DNA of 64,000 nt from Rhynchopus sp. YZ270_cl-10 (GCA_964035575.1 OZ037912.1:806001-870000), one strand, 5' to 3'; positions 10,546 through 21,232 are shown, numbered from the stretch's first letter. The notes: generated by a model not told the origin, from the letters alone. Numbers and translations are program-made.

Positions 10546-11994
10546 ATGCAACCCGCCACACGCACCATCTCCGCCTCCGCCCCAGGGAAGGTTCTAGTCT
10601 GCGGTGGGTACCTTGTCGTGGACCGGCCCAACCCAGGCATTACGTTTGCACTGTCTGCTCGGTTTCACTGCGTTGCGAAGGCACCAATCTCACAGAATGT
10701 AACTGAGGGTGCAAAGCATGGGTATGAGGTGTACGTCCGCGTGGTGTCACATCAATTTGACCGCGAATGGAATTTGGTTTTCGCAGTTGGTTCTGATGGG
10801 AGCGCCCTAGAGGCTTCTCCGTGCGACAACACCTTCGTTGCAACAGCGGTACACTATGCACTCCTTGAGGCCCTTCAACTTAATGTTCTTCACAAAATTG
10901 CGACAACAGAATCTTCTCCATTGATTCTCTCTCTATATGCAGACAACGCGTTTTATAGTCAGGTGGAGTATCTTCGGAAGACGGGCAAGGTGGTTTCATT
11001 GGAAACCCTTCAAGAGGTTCCCAAATTTAACAAAATCGTTGGAACCTTAGCGAAGACGGGGTTAGGAAGCAGTGCGTGTTTGGTAACAAGCGTGGTCGCG
11101 GCGACTTTAGGGGTGTTTGGGACGCACAGTGCGGACCGTGTACACACCATCGCTCAGATCGCCCACTGCGAGGCGCAAGGTAAGATTGGAAGCGGATTTG
11201 ATGTTGCCTCTGCTGTTTATGGGTCCTGCCAATACGTTCGTTTCTCCCCTTCTGCGATCAGTTCTGTCATTGATGGTGCGTCGTCGCGCAAGCTCTGTGC
11301 CTCCCTCACTGACCTCCCTCTCGTTAACTCCGAAGTCTCTCCGTTCCGTCTTCCTTCCGGAATCACCCTCAGCCTTGCAGACATAAACAAGGGCAGTTCT
11401 ACACCTGGTATGGTTGCATCAGTATTCAAATGGAAGGCAGCAAGAGAAGAGGCAGGAGACTCCTCTCTCTGGGCCGATCTTTCAGAAGCAAACGCAAACG
11501 TCGCGGAATGTATCAGAGGTTTGGTGAAATTGGAAGAAGAGAACGCAGAGGAGTACCATGAGGTGAAGGCCCTCCTAGATGTCTTGCCGGCGAAGGAGTG
11601 GAAAGGGGATTCAGAGGTGGCCAGGCAATTCATTAAGGTGCGTGACGCCTTTGCAGTGGCCAGGGTGTTGTTGAAGCGGATGGGAGTTGAGGCTGGCGTG
11701 GAGATCGAACCGGACCAGCAGACCACACTGCTGGAGGCGACCTTGCAGGGGGATGGGGTGCTCGCAGCGGGGTGCCCAGGGGCTGGAGGATACGACGCGA
11801 TTTTTGCGCTGACACTCTCAGAGGCGTCTCGTGAAGCGCTGGCGAAGACCTGGCAAGGTTTTGAATCTGTCGAGCATGACGTCACAAAAGGGACAGTGTG
11901 TGCGCTGGCGGTCTCCCAAGACACAAAGGCAGGTTTGGACGTTGTGGAGTATGCGAACAGCGAGGAGGCGGGGGCGTTGTACCCTGGGCTGTAG
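10546..11994 (+). CDS. ERG8: Phosphomevalonate kinase
   Basis: The 482-residue GHMP kinase phosphorylates 5-phosphomevalonate to the diphosphate in the mevalonate route to isoprenoids and sterols. Diagnostic segments are SAPGKVLVCGGYLVVD (11-26), KTGLGSSACLVTSVVAA (160-176, the ATP-binding GLGSSA motif), QGKIGSGFDVASAVYGS (201-217), ADINKGSSTPGMV, and CPGAGGYDAIFAL near the C-terminus. Length fits eukaryotic ERG8-type enzymes. The frame is open further upstream, but a CT-rich tract ending CCCCAACAG at 10514 lies 31 bp before this ATG, and the conserved N-terminus begins right after it. No intron. A mevalonate pathway in the host follows from this gene. Confidence 0.93.
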   Translation: MQPATRTISASAPGKVLVCGGYLVVDRPNPGITFALSARFHCVAKAPISQNVTEGAKHGYEVYVRVVSHQFDREWNLVFAVGSDGSALEASPCDNTFVATAVHYALLEALQLNVLHKIATTESSPLILSLYADNAFYSQVEYLRKTGKVVSLETLQEVPKFNKIVGTLAKTGLGSSACLVTSVVAATLGVFGTHSADRVHTIAQIAHCEAQGKIGSGFDVASAVYGSCQYVRFSPSAISSVIDGASSRKLCASLTDLPLVNSEVSPFRLPSGITLSLADINKGSSTPGMVASVFKWKAAREEAGDSSLWADLSEANANVAECIRGLVKLEEENAEEYHEVKALLDVLPAKEWKGDSEVARQFIKVRDAFAVARVLLKRMGVEAGVEIEPDQQTTLLEATLQGDGVLAAGCPGAGGYDAIFALTLSEASREALAKTWQGFESVEHDVTKGTVCALAVSQDTKAGLDVVEYANSEEAGALYPGL

Positions 11995-13004
11995 GGAGAC
12001 CTGGGTGTACATAATGCTACAGCAATCCATCGATGAGGTCCTGAAAAGCGCAACAAAAAAACAAATGTGAAGGGGTTTCGTTTATTGTGAATGTACAGAG
12101 GGAAGGAAAACACACCAGGAGGCGGGGGGGTGTTGTATCCCTGGGTAATAGATGATAGGAGGAGGAGGAGGAGGAGGAGGATTTGTGAGATGTTTCTTTA
12201 AAGAAGATGGAGGGTTTGATAAAAAAAAACTGTGCTTTGTGTTAAAAATATCTTCGGGAGAGGGAAGAGGGAGGGGGATAGGGAGGTTGTCAAAGCAGAA
12301 CAACCGTTTTTTTTTTAAATTGTATTGTTGTGGTGCGTGGCTGTTGTTGGATCTATTCCTTTTGCCAGTTCTGCGAACAAAAAGGAAAACGGTTTTTAAA
12401 AAATAGGGATGCGGGGTGAGCGGGGGTTCATTTTTTTTTTGTCTTTTTGAGTGACTCTGGTCATTATAAGAGGCACTGTGATGCCAATATTTTAAAGGTT
12501 CATTTCACGTTTCTTTGTTTTTAGTTTTTATAAATGGCGCAAACGTAACATCCTCATCTTAGGGGAATGGTGTAGATTCCCGACGATCGGATGTGTTTCA
12601 CCCGCATTGAGGTGCTGGTACTGTGAAACGTTTTTTTCCCCAAGAAGGTGACTCAACCGTGTGGGTCATCCTTACCAAACATGTTCTAACAAGTAAAAAA
12701 ATTTTCATTTCCAACGAATAAAAAAAAGCATAAACACAAACGAGCTAAGTTAGTGACGACACCCCATCCCCACCCCGTTGGTCAGCTCTCTCGTTTTTGT
12801 GTTTCAAAAAAAGAATAACCACCCTTTCTTTGCTTAATCGTTGTGCGTTTGCACAAAAGCTAACGCCACCTTTTTTGTCTGCGACCACCCCCCATATTTG
12901 CTATAACAAACCACAACCTGCAGTACTGAGAGGGGTGTGAGGGGCTACACACCACACTACCCACTCACAAGCCTCTTCTCCTGCTGTGTGGCGTGCACAG
13001 GACG
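11995..13004. other. Spacer with short repeats only
   Basis: Holds a (GGA)n run at 12160-12182 and a GGTGACTCAA...GGGTCATCC block near 12645 that resembles a weak family C copy. No gene seen. Confidence 0.5.
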
Positions 13005-14300
13005 ATGTCGTCATGGGCAGTGCTGATCGTGGGTGGTACACCGGGTGAGGCGTTTGGGCATGAGAAACGTCCCTGGCCGGACCCAGGCCAGCAGGTGTCC
13101 TTCTTGCAGACGCTCGGTAGCGTGTATTCTGCAATGTGTGCGTCGCTTGGGAAAGAGCGTGTGATCGTGCTCGCAGGGCTGAACGCAAGCCTCGACTGGC
13201 TGGCGGAGGCAGAGGTGCTGGGCCACCCCCCCTGCAAGGAGGAACATCTCGCCTTCTGCCTGGAGCACACCCGTGTGACGGAGGAGGCACAACGTCAGCA
13301 GCAGAAGGAGAAGTACAGAAGGCGTGCCGACGAGATCCGTGCCTCCTGTGCAGAGCTGCTGCAGAACGGTGGCGCAGACTACGACCGCACGCGTCTCACA
13401 CCCGACACGGTTGTGTCGGTGCTTTCGGGGCGGCCGCAGCAGGCGGGGGACCGTGTTGTGCCGGAGAGTGGTGTGGACTCTGTGTTTGTGTGGTTCACGT
13501 CGCACGGCGGACACCACTCCGTTGCTGTGGGGGAGACGGAGTGTGAGGAGGGTGACCCCGAGCAGCCACGCACACAGCACAACACCAAGCCACTCCACAT
13601 CAATACATCCGACCGCTCATGCGACGTATGCAATGCGACACACACCGAAGGCACGGAGTACGACCACGAGCACTCCTCACTGCGCACACGCGAATGGTTT
13701 GTTCTCATGCCACACCGCTCGCTCTCCACCCAGCAGTACGGCGCCGTGACAACTGCAGGACGTGACATGCTGCTGCCGTCGAAGGTGTCCTCTGAGGCAG
13801 AGCTCGCACGCCTCTCCCCCCTCACCTGCCTCTACTGGCAGCAGGTCGTCTCTGCCATTGCACCAGGGTGTGTCTCTGGCCGCAAGGTGGTGATGCTGTA
13901 CCAATTCTGCACATCGGGCGGTCACTGCAAATGGCTGTCAAACCCGTCGTACCTGCGGCACTACAATGTGGACAGGTGGCCTGTGTTTCAGATGGCGACG
14001 TCGCGTGAACAGCAGTATTCGTTGGGGGCGACGTTCACAGTCATCTTCATTGCGTGTGTGACGGAGGAGCTGGCGAGGGGGGGACGGCGGTCGTTGGGAG
14101 ACGTGTTTGCGGAGGCGGAGGGGCGGTACTGGCAGCAGCACCCGCTGGAGGAGCAGATGAACCGAGAGGCACAGAGTGCGAGCCACCGCTTTGGGGAGCT
14201 GGTGGCAGCCAAGGGTGAGAAGAGCGACATTTCCGAGACACCAATCGCAGACATCTTCGTCAACCCTGAAGTGAGCGACACACCCGCAGGCAGGCTGTGA
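13005..14300 (+). CDS. Legumain-like (C13, clan CD) cysteine peptidase, copy 1
   Basis: The 431-residue protein starts MSSWAVLIVGG, a beta-strand typical of legumain/GPI8-type folds. The likely catalytic pair is His167 in FVWFTSHGG and Cys302 in LYQFCTSGG, each at the end of a hydrophobic strand as in clan CD peptidases. Family members cleave after Asn/Asp or act as GPI transamidase; the substrate here is unknown. A charged linker (KEKYRRRADEIRASC) and a loop with CDVCNATHTEG separate the strands. I see no signal peptide, which is unlike vacuolar legumain. An acceptor-like CACAG ends four bases before the ATG. The 15.8-kb gene is a near-identical tandem copy over most of its length; the C-terminal ~45 residues differ more. 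Confidence 0.75.
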   Translation: MSSWAVLIVGGTPGEAFGHEKRPWPDPGQQVSFLQTLGSVYSAMCASLGKERVIVLAGLNASLDWLAEAEVLGHPPCKEEHLAFCLEHTRVTEEAQRQQQKEKYRRRADEIRASCAELLQNGGADYDRTRLTPDTVVSVLSGRPQQAGDRVVPESGVDSVFVWFTSHGGHHSVAVGETECEEGDPEQPRTQHNTKPLHINTSDRSCDVCNATHTEGTEYDHEHSSLRTREWFVLMPHRSLSTQQYGAVTTAGRDMLLPSKVSSEAELARLSPLTCLYWQQVVSAIAPGCVSGRKVVMLYQFCTSGGHCKWLSNPSYLRHYNVDRWPVFQMATSREQQYSLGATFTVIFIACVTEELARGGRRSLGDVFAEAEGRYWQQHPLEEQMNREAQSASHRFGELVAAKGEKSDISETPIADIFVNPEVSDTPAGRL

Positions 14301-14784
14301 GCACACCTAGCTAGCTCAACGGCGGCAGCGAGAGAGAGGGAGAGGGAGAGGGGGAGGGAGAGGGGGTGGCTGGCGTCTATTAGGGCCACAGAAAAGAGCA
14401 GTTCGGGTTGTTCCCGCTTTTTCGTTTCCCCCTGGTTTGCGAAGAGGGGGTATTTTGTGAATGCTGGGTTTTTGGAACAGATACGTAGAAAAGACTGTGC
14501 GTTCGCAAGAGTACATGGTCGGAGTTCTTTTATTTTTTTTGCATTTTGCATTTTTTGGGGGCCGCATGAAGACCCCCTTATTATTGAATGATCTGTGCTG
14601 TTAGGCATATTCGTCAAAGTTTTCTATTGAAAGCTTGATGCGTAGTTCTCCCTGCATCTAGAGGCCTTTGCATTTGACAAAACATCATCACTTATTTACG
14701 TACCTGACATGGGTTCGAAGTGATGTCTAAAGCCGGTCCTCGAGCTATTGTACCGCTACGTCTATTCAGCAAACATCTTTTTTT

Positions 14785-14832
14785 AGGTACACTGTCAAAG
14801 GGCTTTGTATTTCAAGTCAACTTTTTTTTTAA
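14785..14832 (+). repeat. Family D repeat, copy 1
   Basis: Family consensus GGTACACTGTCACGAGAGGG, CTTTGTATTTCAAGTCAAC, then a T run. Five clear copies occur, all plus-oriented and all in spacers. This copy reads GGTACACTGTCAAAGGGCTT, so it lacks the ACGAGAG part. Confidence 0.6.
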
Positions 14833-15269
14833 AAAGCACGTACACAAAATTTTTCCTCCATTGGGGGGCGAGGGTAGGTCACCGACCTTCACATTTCGCC
14901 ATCCATTTTTAATTTACAAAAACCTGTTTGTCTTATAGCCGCAATAGGTCGTTCGCTAAAGACTGCAATATCCAAAAGGTCTGTGGCATTTTGGAAGTAT
15001 TACCAACACACAAAATGTCACATTCTGTGAAGATGGGGAGGGGGTGGGTGCCATCTGGGGGGAGATGGGGAAGTGGGGGTGGGGAGGGTCTAACACAGTT
15101 GTCGCGCGAAGTTTTGCAAAACCGAAGGACGGCACACCGTACACAAAAAAAAAACCAAAAAAACAAAACAAAGGAAATATCTGTAACAATTTGGAATAAA
15201 GAAAACGAACCCTGCCTTTTTCTTGTTTCAAAATTTTATTCTCTCTTTTTTTGGAATACGTTTGTACAC

Positions 15270-15543
15270 GCATTCCCAAATCGAACCACCAAGCCAAGCC
15301 AATGAAAGAAGGATTTGCAGCTTCCCATTCACATCGACCTTGCGCTACAAAATCCTCAGCAATTCGGGTACAGTCAAGCGCCCCCAAGGGCGTGTCCTCT
15401 TCCGCGAGCTCCGCCCCATCACCCAAGTCGCCCTAATTTCCCCCACCTCAAACCGGCTCTTCCGGCTTTAGCATGGGCTGTGCACAGCCACTATGCCCAA
15501 ACCTGTCGTTCCGCTCGCTGAGCTGAGCAAGGTTGCCTCTCAT
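15270..15543 (-). pseudogene. Possible minus-strand coding relic
   Basis: Minus-strand reading gives protein-like text: MRGNLAQLSERNDRFGHSGC near the start and GALDCTRIAEDFVAQGRCEW and GLAWWFDLGMRV later, in one frame but interrupted. It is the only decent minus-strand frame near the peptidase genes and would break the strand pattern of the window. A decayed gene is the simpler reading; an unusual spliced gene cannot be excluded. Confidence 0.3.
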
Positions 15544-15805
15544 AACCGTTGCTTTATTGGAGACGCAGTGTGGGGGTCTTCGGCTCCCCCCCGAATGCAG
15601 CACCGATAGAAGGTTAGAAAACACCACGACACAGAGGGAGGGGGCAGAACGCCATTTTTTTCTGTGCATTTTCCCTCTCAACACATACACCCCGCCGCTG
15701 TATTCTTTCTTTTTTTCCTTCTGAGGCTTTTTGTCCTTTTCTCCTCTTGCCTCTATCCTTTGCATGCGGTCGGCACAGCAGCACCTCACTTCGAGGAGCT
15801 CTTCA

Positions 15806-17098
15806 ATGGCATCATGGGCAGTGCTGATCGTGGGTGGTACCGCAAGTGAAACCTTTGGGCATGAGAAACGTCCCTGGCCGGACCCAGGCCAGCAGGTGTC
15901 CTTCTTGAAGACGTTGGGCCATGTGTATTCTGCAATGTGTGCGTCGCTTGGGAAAGAGCGTGTGATCGTGCTCGCAGGGCTGAACGCAAGCCTCGACTGG
16001 CTGGCGGAGGCAGAGGTGTTGGGCCACCCCCCCTGCAAGGAGGAACATCTCGCCTTCTGCCTGGAGCACACCCGTGTGACGGAGGAGGCACAACGTCAGC
16101 AGCAGAAGGAGAAGTACAGAAGGCGTGCCGACGAGATCCGTGCCTCCTGTGCAGAGCTGCTGCAGAACGGTGGTGCGGACTACGACCACACGCGTCTCAC
16201 ACCCGACACGGTTGTGTCGGTGCTTTCGGGGCGGCCGCAGCAGGCGGGGGACCGTGTTGTGCCGGAGAGTGGTGTGGACTCTGTGTTTGTGTGGTTCACG
16301 TCGCACGGCGGGTACCACTCCGTTGCTGTGGGGGAGACGGAGTGTGAGGAGGGTGACCCCGAGCAGCCACGCACACAGCACAACACCAAGCCACTCCACA
16401 TCAATACATCCGACCGTGTGTGCGACCTCTGCGCAGCCCCACACACCGAAGGCACGGAGTACGACCACGAACACTCCTCACTGCGCACCCTCGAGTGGTT
16501 CGCCTCCATGCCACACCGCTCGCTCTCCACCCAGCAGTACGGCGCCGTGACAACTGCAGGACGTGACATGCTGCTGCCGTCGAAGGTGTCCTCTGAGGCA
16601 GAGCTCGCACGCCTCTCCCCCCTCACCTGCCTCTACTGGCAGCAGGTCGTCTCTGCCATTGCACCAGGGTGTGTCTCTGGCCGCAAGGTGGTGATGCTGT
16701 ACCAATTCTGCACATCGGGCGGTCACTGCAAATGGCTGTCAAACCCGTCGTACCTGCGGCACTACAATGTGGACAGGTGGCCTGTGTTTCAGATGGCGAC
16801 GTCGCGTGAACAGCAGTATTCGTTGGGGGCGACGTTCACAGTCATCTTCATTGCGTGTGTGACGGAGGAGCTGGCGAGGGGGGGACGGCGGTCGTTGGGA
16901 GACGTGTTTGCGGAGGCGGAGGGGCGGTACTGGCAGCAGCACCCGGTTATGAAGCGGATGAACAACGAGGCACAGAGTGCAAGCGACCGCTTTGGGGACC
17001 TAGTAGTGGCTAAAGGCGACAGGAGCGACATTGCCGAGACACCAATCGCAGACATCTTCAAGAACTCCCTACAAGAAGGCATGGATGGGCGGTTATAA
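15806..17098 (+). CDS. Legumain-like (C13, clan CD) cysteine peptidase, copy 2
   Basis: The 430-residue partner of the 13.0-kb gene, starting MASWAVLIVGG. It keeps the His (FVWFTSHGGYHS) and Cys (LYQFCTSGGHCKW) of the presumed dyad. Nucleotide identity with copy 1 is almost complete from TCATGGGCAGTGCTGATCG to the codons for RYWQQHP, yet the 5' flank, the region coding TSDRVCDLCAAPHTEG, and the C-terminus (EGMDGRL rather than DTPAGRL) differ. That points to gene conversion or recent duplication confined to the gene body. The start matches copy 1 and follows an acceptor-like GCACAGCAG near 15781; an in-frame ATG at 15764 would lie upstream of that site. Confidence 0.75.
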   Translation: MASWAVLIVGGTASETFGHEKRPWPDPGQQVSFLKTLGHVYSAMCASLGKERVIVLAGLNASLDWLAEAEVLGHPPCKEEHLAFCLEHTRVTEEAQRQQQKEKYRRRADEIRASCAELLQNGGADYDHTRLTPDTVVSVLSGRPQQAGDRVVPESGVDSVFVWFTSHGGYHSVAVGETECEEGDPEQPRTQHNTKPLHINTSDRVCDLCAAPHTEGTEYDHEHSSLRTLEWFASMPHRSLSTQQYGAVTTAGRDMLLPSKVSSEAELARLSPLTCLYWQQVVSAIAPGCVSGRKVVMLYQFCTSGGHCKWLSNPSYLRHYNVDRWPVFQMATSREQQYSLGATFTVIFIACVTEELARGGRRSLGDVFAEAEGRYWQQHPVMKRMNNEAQSASDRFGDLVVAKGDRSDIAETPIADIFKNSLQEGMDGRL

Positions 17099-17605
17099 GA
17101 GAGGGGGGAGGGGGCGACAAACAAAGCACCAACACTAGCCAGTGTTTTTTTGTGACCCCCTCCTCCTTTTTCTTTTGACTTTTTTTGCGATGAGTTGTCT
17201 AACGTCAGCCTTTTTTCCCATTTAATTTTTGCTCGTTTAAAGCGTTTTTTTTTTTCGCCCCCTTTTTGTCCGCCCTCCACCCCCTTCACCCTCACCCCCC
17301 ACCCCCACCCCTTTTGCATGTGATGACACTAGCTCTTTCACTGTAAAAAACAAAGGGGGGGGAAAATTAAGAGATGTGGGAGCTGGGGGTGTGTGCGGGG
17401 AGAGGGTGTTCTATATTACACGGGTGGCCTACATTATTACGATGGTGACTTTCAAGCTTGAGATTGTTTCCATTTTTTTTTTTTTTTTTTTTGCTACCAC
17501 GCTAAACAAGGCAACCGTGCATAGTTGTCCGCAAATGAGTTGGACTCTCGAGGAGGGATATTTTCTCTCTTCTAGGATCGATTTGTTGTAGACGACGTTT
17601 TTTTT
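17099..17605. other. Gene-free spacer
   Basis: Begins with G/A-rich then CT-rich runs. No gene or repeat family recognised. Confidence 0.4.
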
Positions 17606-17655
17606 TGGTACACTGTCACGAGACGGCTGTTGTATTTCAAGTCAGCCCCTTTTTT
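17606..17655 (+). repeat. Family D repeat, copy 2
   Basis: GGTACACTGTCACGAGACGG, then CTGTTGTATTTCAAGTCAG and a pyrimidine run. Confidence 0.6.
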
Positions 17656-17749
17656 TGCATGTCTTTCCTGTAAGCAGCATACCAAAGTGTACTCTGGGAG
17701 GTTCAATGTTAAATAGAGTTTGCCTGTTCTGGTGTGATAAAAATTTCTC

Positions 17750-17792
17750 GGGTAACTCAAAAGGAGAGGCTTAGGTTCGTCTTACAAGGCCT
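17750..17792 (+). repeat. Family C repeat, diverged
   Basis: GGTAACTCAAAAGGAGAGGC, TTAGGTTCGTCTTACAAGG: the family order is kept but about a quarter of positions differ. Confidence 0.45.
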
Positions 17793-18164
17793 ATTCTTAT
17801 ATTTTTGGTACATTTAGTGTACCCTATTATCTTCTATTCAGTAGAATAGTTAGTATATGAAACAATCTTTATGTCTCCCCACATCACGTCTCATGGTGGC
17901 CCTTTCTTCTGGTACCTGTGTATTCTCTCTCGGTGACCATGTCTTTTATTTGTAGGTAAATCGCTTTCTCTTGCCAGCAACCCCCTTTTTTTTTTGTGCA
18001 CGGTAAAGAAGCCTCTTGGAACCACTTGCCTATCTAAGAGAAATTGTTATTGATAGCAATAAAGCACGACGACAGCACTATTCACTGATCACGCACCACA
18101 ATAAAGGCATACTATCACGAGAGGGGGCCTTGTAAGCTAAAGTTACATTTTCATTTGCGCTTTT

Positions 18165-18230
18165 TCATCCGGATGGCTGGCATCATGTGAAGGCCAGTCG
18201 GAGGGTGTGCCTGCATAGTAACTATTCCTC
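18165..18230 (+). repeat. Family F repeat, copy 2
   Basis: TCATCCGGATGGCTGGCATC, then GGCCAGTCGGAGGGTGTGCC and TGCATAGTAACTATTCC. As at 6.7 kb, a family C repeat follows within 100 bp. Confidence 0.6.
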
Positions 18231-18292
18231 TATTATGTTTTGGATTGTGTGAACACAAAGGCACATTTATCTAGTAAAGTTTCCTTTTATTT

Positions 18293-18342
18293 AAGGTGAC
18301 TACGCACGAGAGGCTTAGGATCATCTTATAAACTTTTTCTTT
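18293..18342 (+). repeat. Family C repeat, copy 2
   Basis: AAGGTGACTACGCACGAGAG, GCTTAGGATCATCTTATAAA, then CTTTTTCTTT. A close match to the consensus. Confidence 0.65.
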
Positions 18343-18586
18343 CTTTTTCACAACAGCAAAACACCGTATTTCCCCCCCAATATCAATCGTTGTAGAGGTT
18401 CCTTTCCCCCTCGTTTCCCCATTCCTTCTTAAACCTCTCCCCCCCCTTTCTGCAAAGATCAAGCCTATTCAAGACAGTTTTCTCTTCTTGTCAACAAAGA
18501 AAGAATCATTTTCGTTCATTTTGTGATGGCTTCTAAGCGCTTCCTTCATTATTTCCCAAAAAAAAATCCAGAGAAAACAACATAAA

Positions 18587-20565
18587 ATGACGGCAGTGGA
18601 AAGCCCGCTGGTCGTCGACAACTCAGTTGTCCCCACACGCCCTTCCTCTTCTTGCAGTAGCAGGTCTGGTACGCACCGTTACCGTCATGGCACGCCACCT
18701 CCTATAGCGCCGGTGTTGGGGCGCAGCGAGCAGGAGATTGTGAGGATCAGCAAGGCCATCTTGGGGGAGGTGCCGTGCGGGATGAATCAGGCACCTACGG
18801 CGGAGGATGTGCGCGATGTGAAGGACGTCCTGTACGAGCATTGGAACGACGTCGTGCGTCTGCGCCGCCATCTCGACTTCTGCCGCAACGGCTACATCCC
18901 CGCTGTCGCCTTCTGCAAGGCCCTCTCACAAGAGCTCGCATTCCGCAAAGCCAGCGACGTCCGCGTCCTCGCACAAATCGTGCTCGGCTGTCTCATTGAC
19001 GGTGAATCCCTCCCACCACACCCCCTCGCACAACGCGGGGAGGGCCTAGTGGACATCAGGCTGCTGTGGAAGTCGGTGCAGAGGTCGTTTAAAGGGACGG
19101 AATGGAAGAAGAGGTTTCGTGCGGCAGGGGTCATGCCGGTGTCCCTGCAGAGGCATACGACTGGGGTGGAGTATGTCATCCCCCCTCATTTGCCCCCCTT
19201 TTTTTCCCTTCTGGTTGGGGCAATGATTATGTTCCTGCCTACAACCTCCCTCGTGGTAACCGTGTGCATACCAATGAAGTGCTCTCTTGGGGTTTTGACA
19301 ACCCGCGGAGAACCAGTGGCCAGTGCTGCCGATACAGTGAGGCGTTTTGCACTTTCCCAAAATATCCTGAAAAATGTCAAGATATGATTATGTCTCATTT
19401 TCCTGCAGTGCAATGCTCGCCTGAAGGGTAAGCCACCATGCTGCCCCCGTCTCTGCTTTTCTCCCCAAAATTAAAAAAACTGTGTTCAAAACTTTAAAAA
19501 TACCCCATATTCCCTTTCTTTTACAGTGTCAACACGAGAACGCACTACGAGGGGCCGCCTTACGCGGTCTCTGGCGACAGCGACCACATGAAACTGATTG
19601 TTAAGGAGTACTTCATCGACCGCTGCGCCCGCATGCGCGACATCTTACAGCGGTACGGCTCCAAGGAGCGCCCCGGACTTCTCACCCCTGCAGAGTTCAA
19701 ACGCGCGATGTTTGCGATGGAACACCACTCAACAAACGACCGTGAGTTGAACTCCCTCATCGACGTGCTTGACAAACATAATACCGGGATGATCTCAATT
19801 ACAGAGTTTCTTGACAGGTTTTCTATGGAATATTTGAAAGGACGGTCCATGCGGCTTTCCGTTGGGCCAAGCAATAACGACGGACGTTCCAACACACTAC
19901 AATGGCCTGCGTCTATGCAGCCAGAATTTCAAAAGAAAGCCCTTATGGAGACTCTTCGAACCCGCCAATTCAAATCGAGGAGGGTCGCGAACTCCCGCTC
20001 CTCCTCTCTTAGAAAAAAGCACGGTAGGGAGTCGCGTGAACGGGCCGACCATAACCCATTCTTCCCCCAGAAGCGGCATGCCGACACCCAGAGGGATTCC
20101 CTCTCCGCATCCAGACCCGAAGCGAAGGAAGACAACCGGATCTTCGACGACAGTCTCTCTGAGATGAATCGGCGCGCAGGAGAAGCGGATATCACACAAG
20201 AAAGCAACCTGCAACACAAAAGCAAAAGATATATGGCAAAGCGCAGTGGGTCTGGCGGCGGCCCGCAAGCACCGCTGAACAATCTCACAAAGGCGGAGAA
20301 ACTGAGTCGGCCAGTCAAATGGCGGTTTGTGACGCCCAATGCACACAATATGGGCAACCAACAACGGAGTGCCTCTGTCTGTGGGAGTACTACCGGCAGT
20401 GCCAGAGGAGGAGGGAAAGGTGGTGGCGGTGGTGCCAGTGAAGACGGTGGCGCGAGCGGCAGGCGTCTTTGGACCCCTCAACCCCCGAGACCAAGTCCGC
20501 CAACACCAACAGATACCGTACGGCAAAGAATGGTGGAACACGGTCTTGCCTCAGAGAGGGGGTGA
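18587..20565 (+). CDS. EF-hand-like protein, two exons
   Basis: Exons 18587-19170 and 19527-20565 join in frame (GTG GA | T GTC) to give 540 residues. The 356-bp intron starts GTATGT and ends TTTTACAG, and the frame on both sides is open up to the junction. The N-terminal half has an all-helical segment (DVKDVLYEHWNDVVRLRRHL...CRNGYIPAVAFCKAL) that reads as a degenerate EF-hand. After the junction, YGSKERPGLLTPAEFKRAMF and VLDKHNTGMISITEFLDRF form an EF-hand pair. In the second loop positions 1, 6 and 12 are D, G and E, but positions 3 and 5 are H and T, so calcium binding is doubtful. The C-terminal ~170 residues are basic, Ser/Gly-rich and probably disordered. Cytosolic or cytoskeletal role likely; function unknown. 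Confidence 0.75.
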
Positions 20566-21185
20566 AAAGGGGAAAGGGGAAGGGCTGGTGTTTGTTAGTT
20601 TCTGTTATTTTTTTTATTATATTTGTGCACCAGAGTTCTTTTTTTCTTCTTTGTGGTTTGTCCAATTTCCGTTGGAAAAATACCACTGCTCTGTGGTGCC
20701 TTAGGAGTAGTTTGGGATATCATAGGAATGGGTGTGAATACTGGTCGGCGTATTTTGTAGGTCAGAATCCAGGGAGGATTTTTTTTTTTTACATCCTATT
20801 ATCATCTGCAAAGTACAACCCACCACAAAAGGGTCACACAGCCAAGACGAAGTCAGGGGGATTCCTGGTATTCCCTCTGACTATACTCCGGGGGGTCCGC
20901 GGGGGGAGGGGGGGGGAGGGGGGAAGGGGGGGAAAAAATAGTTCTTGTCACTTCACTTACACAAAAAAAAATCTTCTCTCGAGCGAAGAAGGGAGGGTGC
21001 GGAAGGTGTCGAGGTATGCCTCGTTCAGGGGGAGGGATGTCAAAGTGGATGCGCCGTCTCCGAGGTGATATCAAAAAAAAATCAGAATCGAGAGAGAGGG
21101 AAAAACCAACTTTGCACACTTCTTCTGAAGCGGGAGCCTCGACTTTTTAAGATTCGTTTTTTTTAGACGTATTTTTCTTCTTTCC
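20566..21185. other. Gene-free spacer
   Basis: G-rich block at 20890-20935 and T runs. No credible gene; open frames here are antisense or low complexity. Confidence 0.4.
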
Positions 21186-21232
21186 GGTACACTGTCACGA
21201 GAGGGCTTTGTATTCGAGCTTCGGGTGTGTAT
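21186..21232 (+). repeat. Family D repeat, copy 3
   Basis: GGTACACTGTCACGAGAGGG, CTTTGTATTCGAGCTTCGG; the 3' part has diverged. Confidence 0.6.

Noticed and set aside
12152-12406. Frame starting MIGGGGGGGG
   Set aside because: Produced by a GGA microsatellite; no protein-like sequence after it.
13011-13598. 195-codon minus-strand frame over peptidase gene copy 1 (and its twin at 15812-16474)
   Set aside because: It is the antisense shadow of a GC-rich, conserved gene; its 'conservation' comes from the plus-strand duplication.
14711-14725. GGGTTCGAAG as a tRNA T-loop
   Set aside because: No acceptor stem, D-arm or anticodon stem can be placed around it; no tRNA gene was found anywhere in the window.
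15440-15470. A 21-bp intron (GT...AG) that would open the minus-strand frame at 15270-15543
   Set aside because: All other introns here are 64-356 bp; a decayed frame is more likely.
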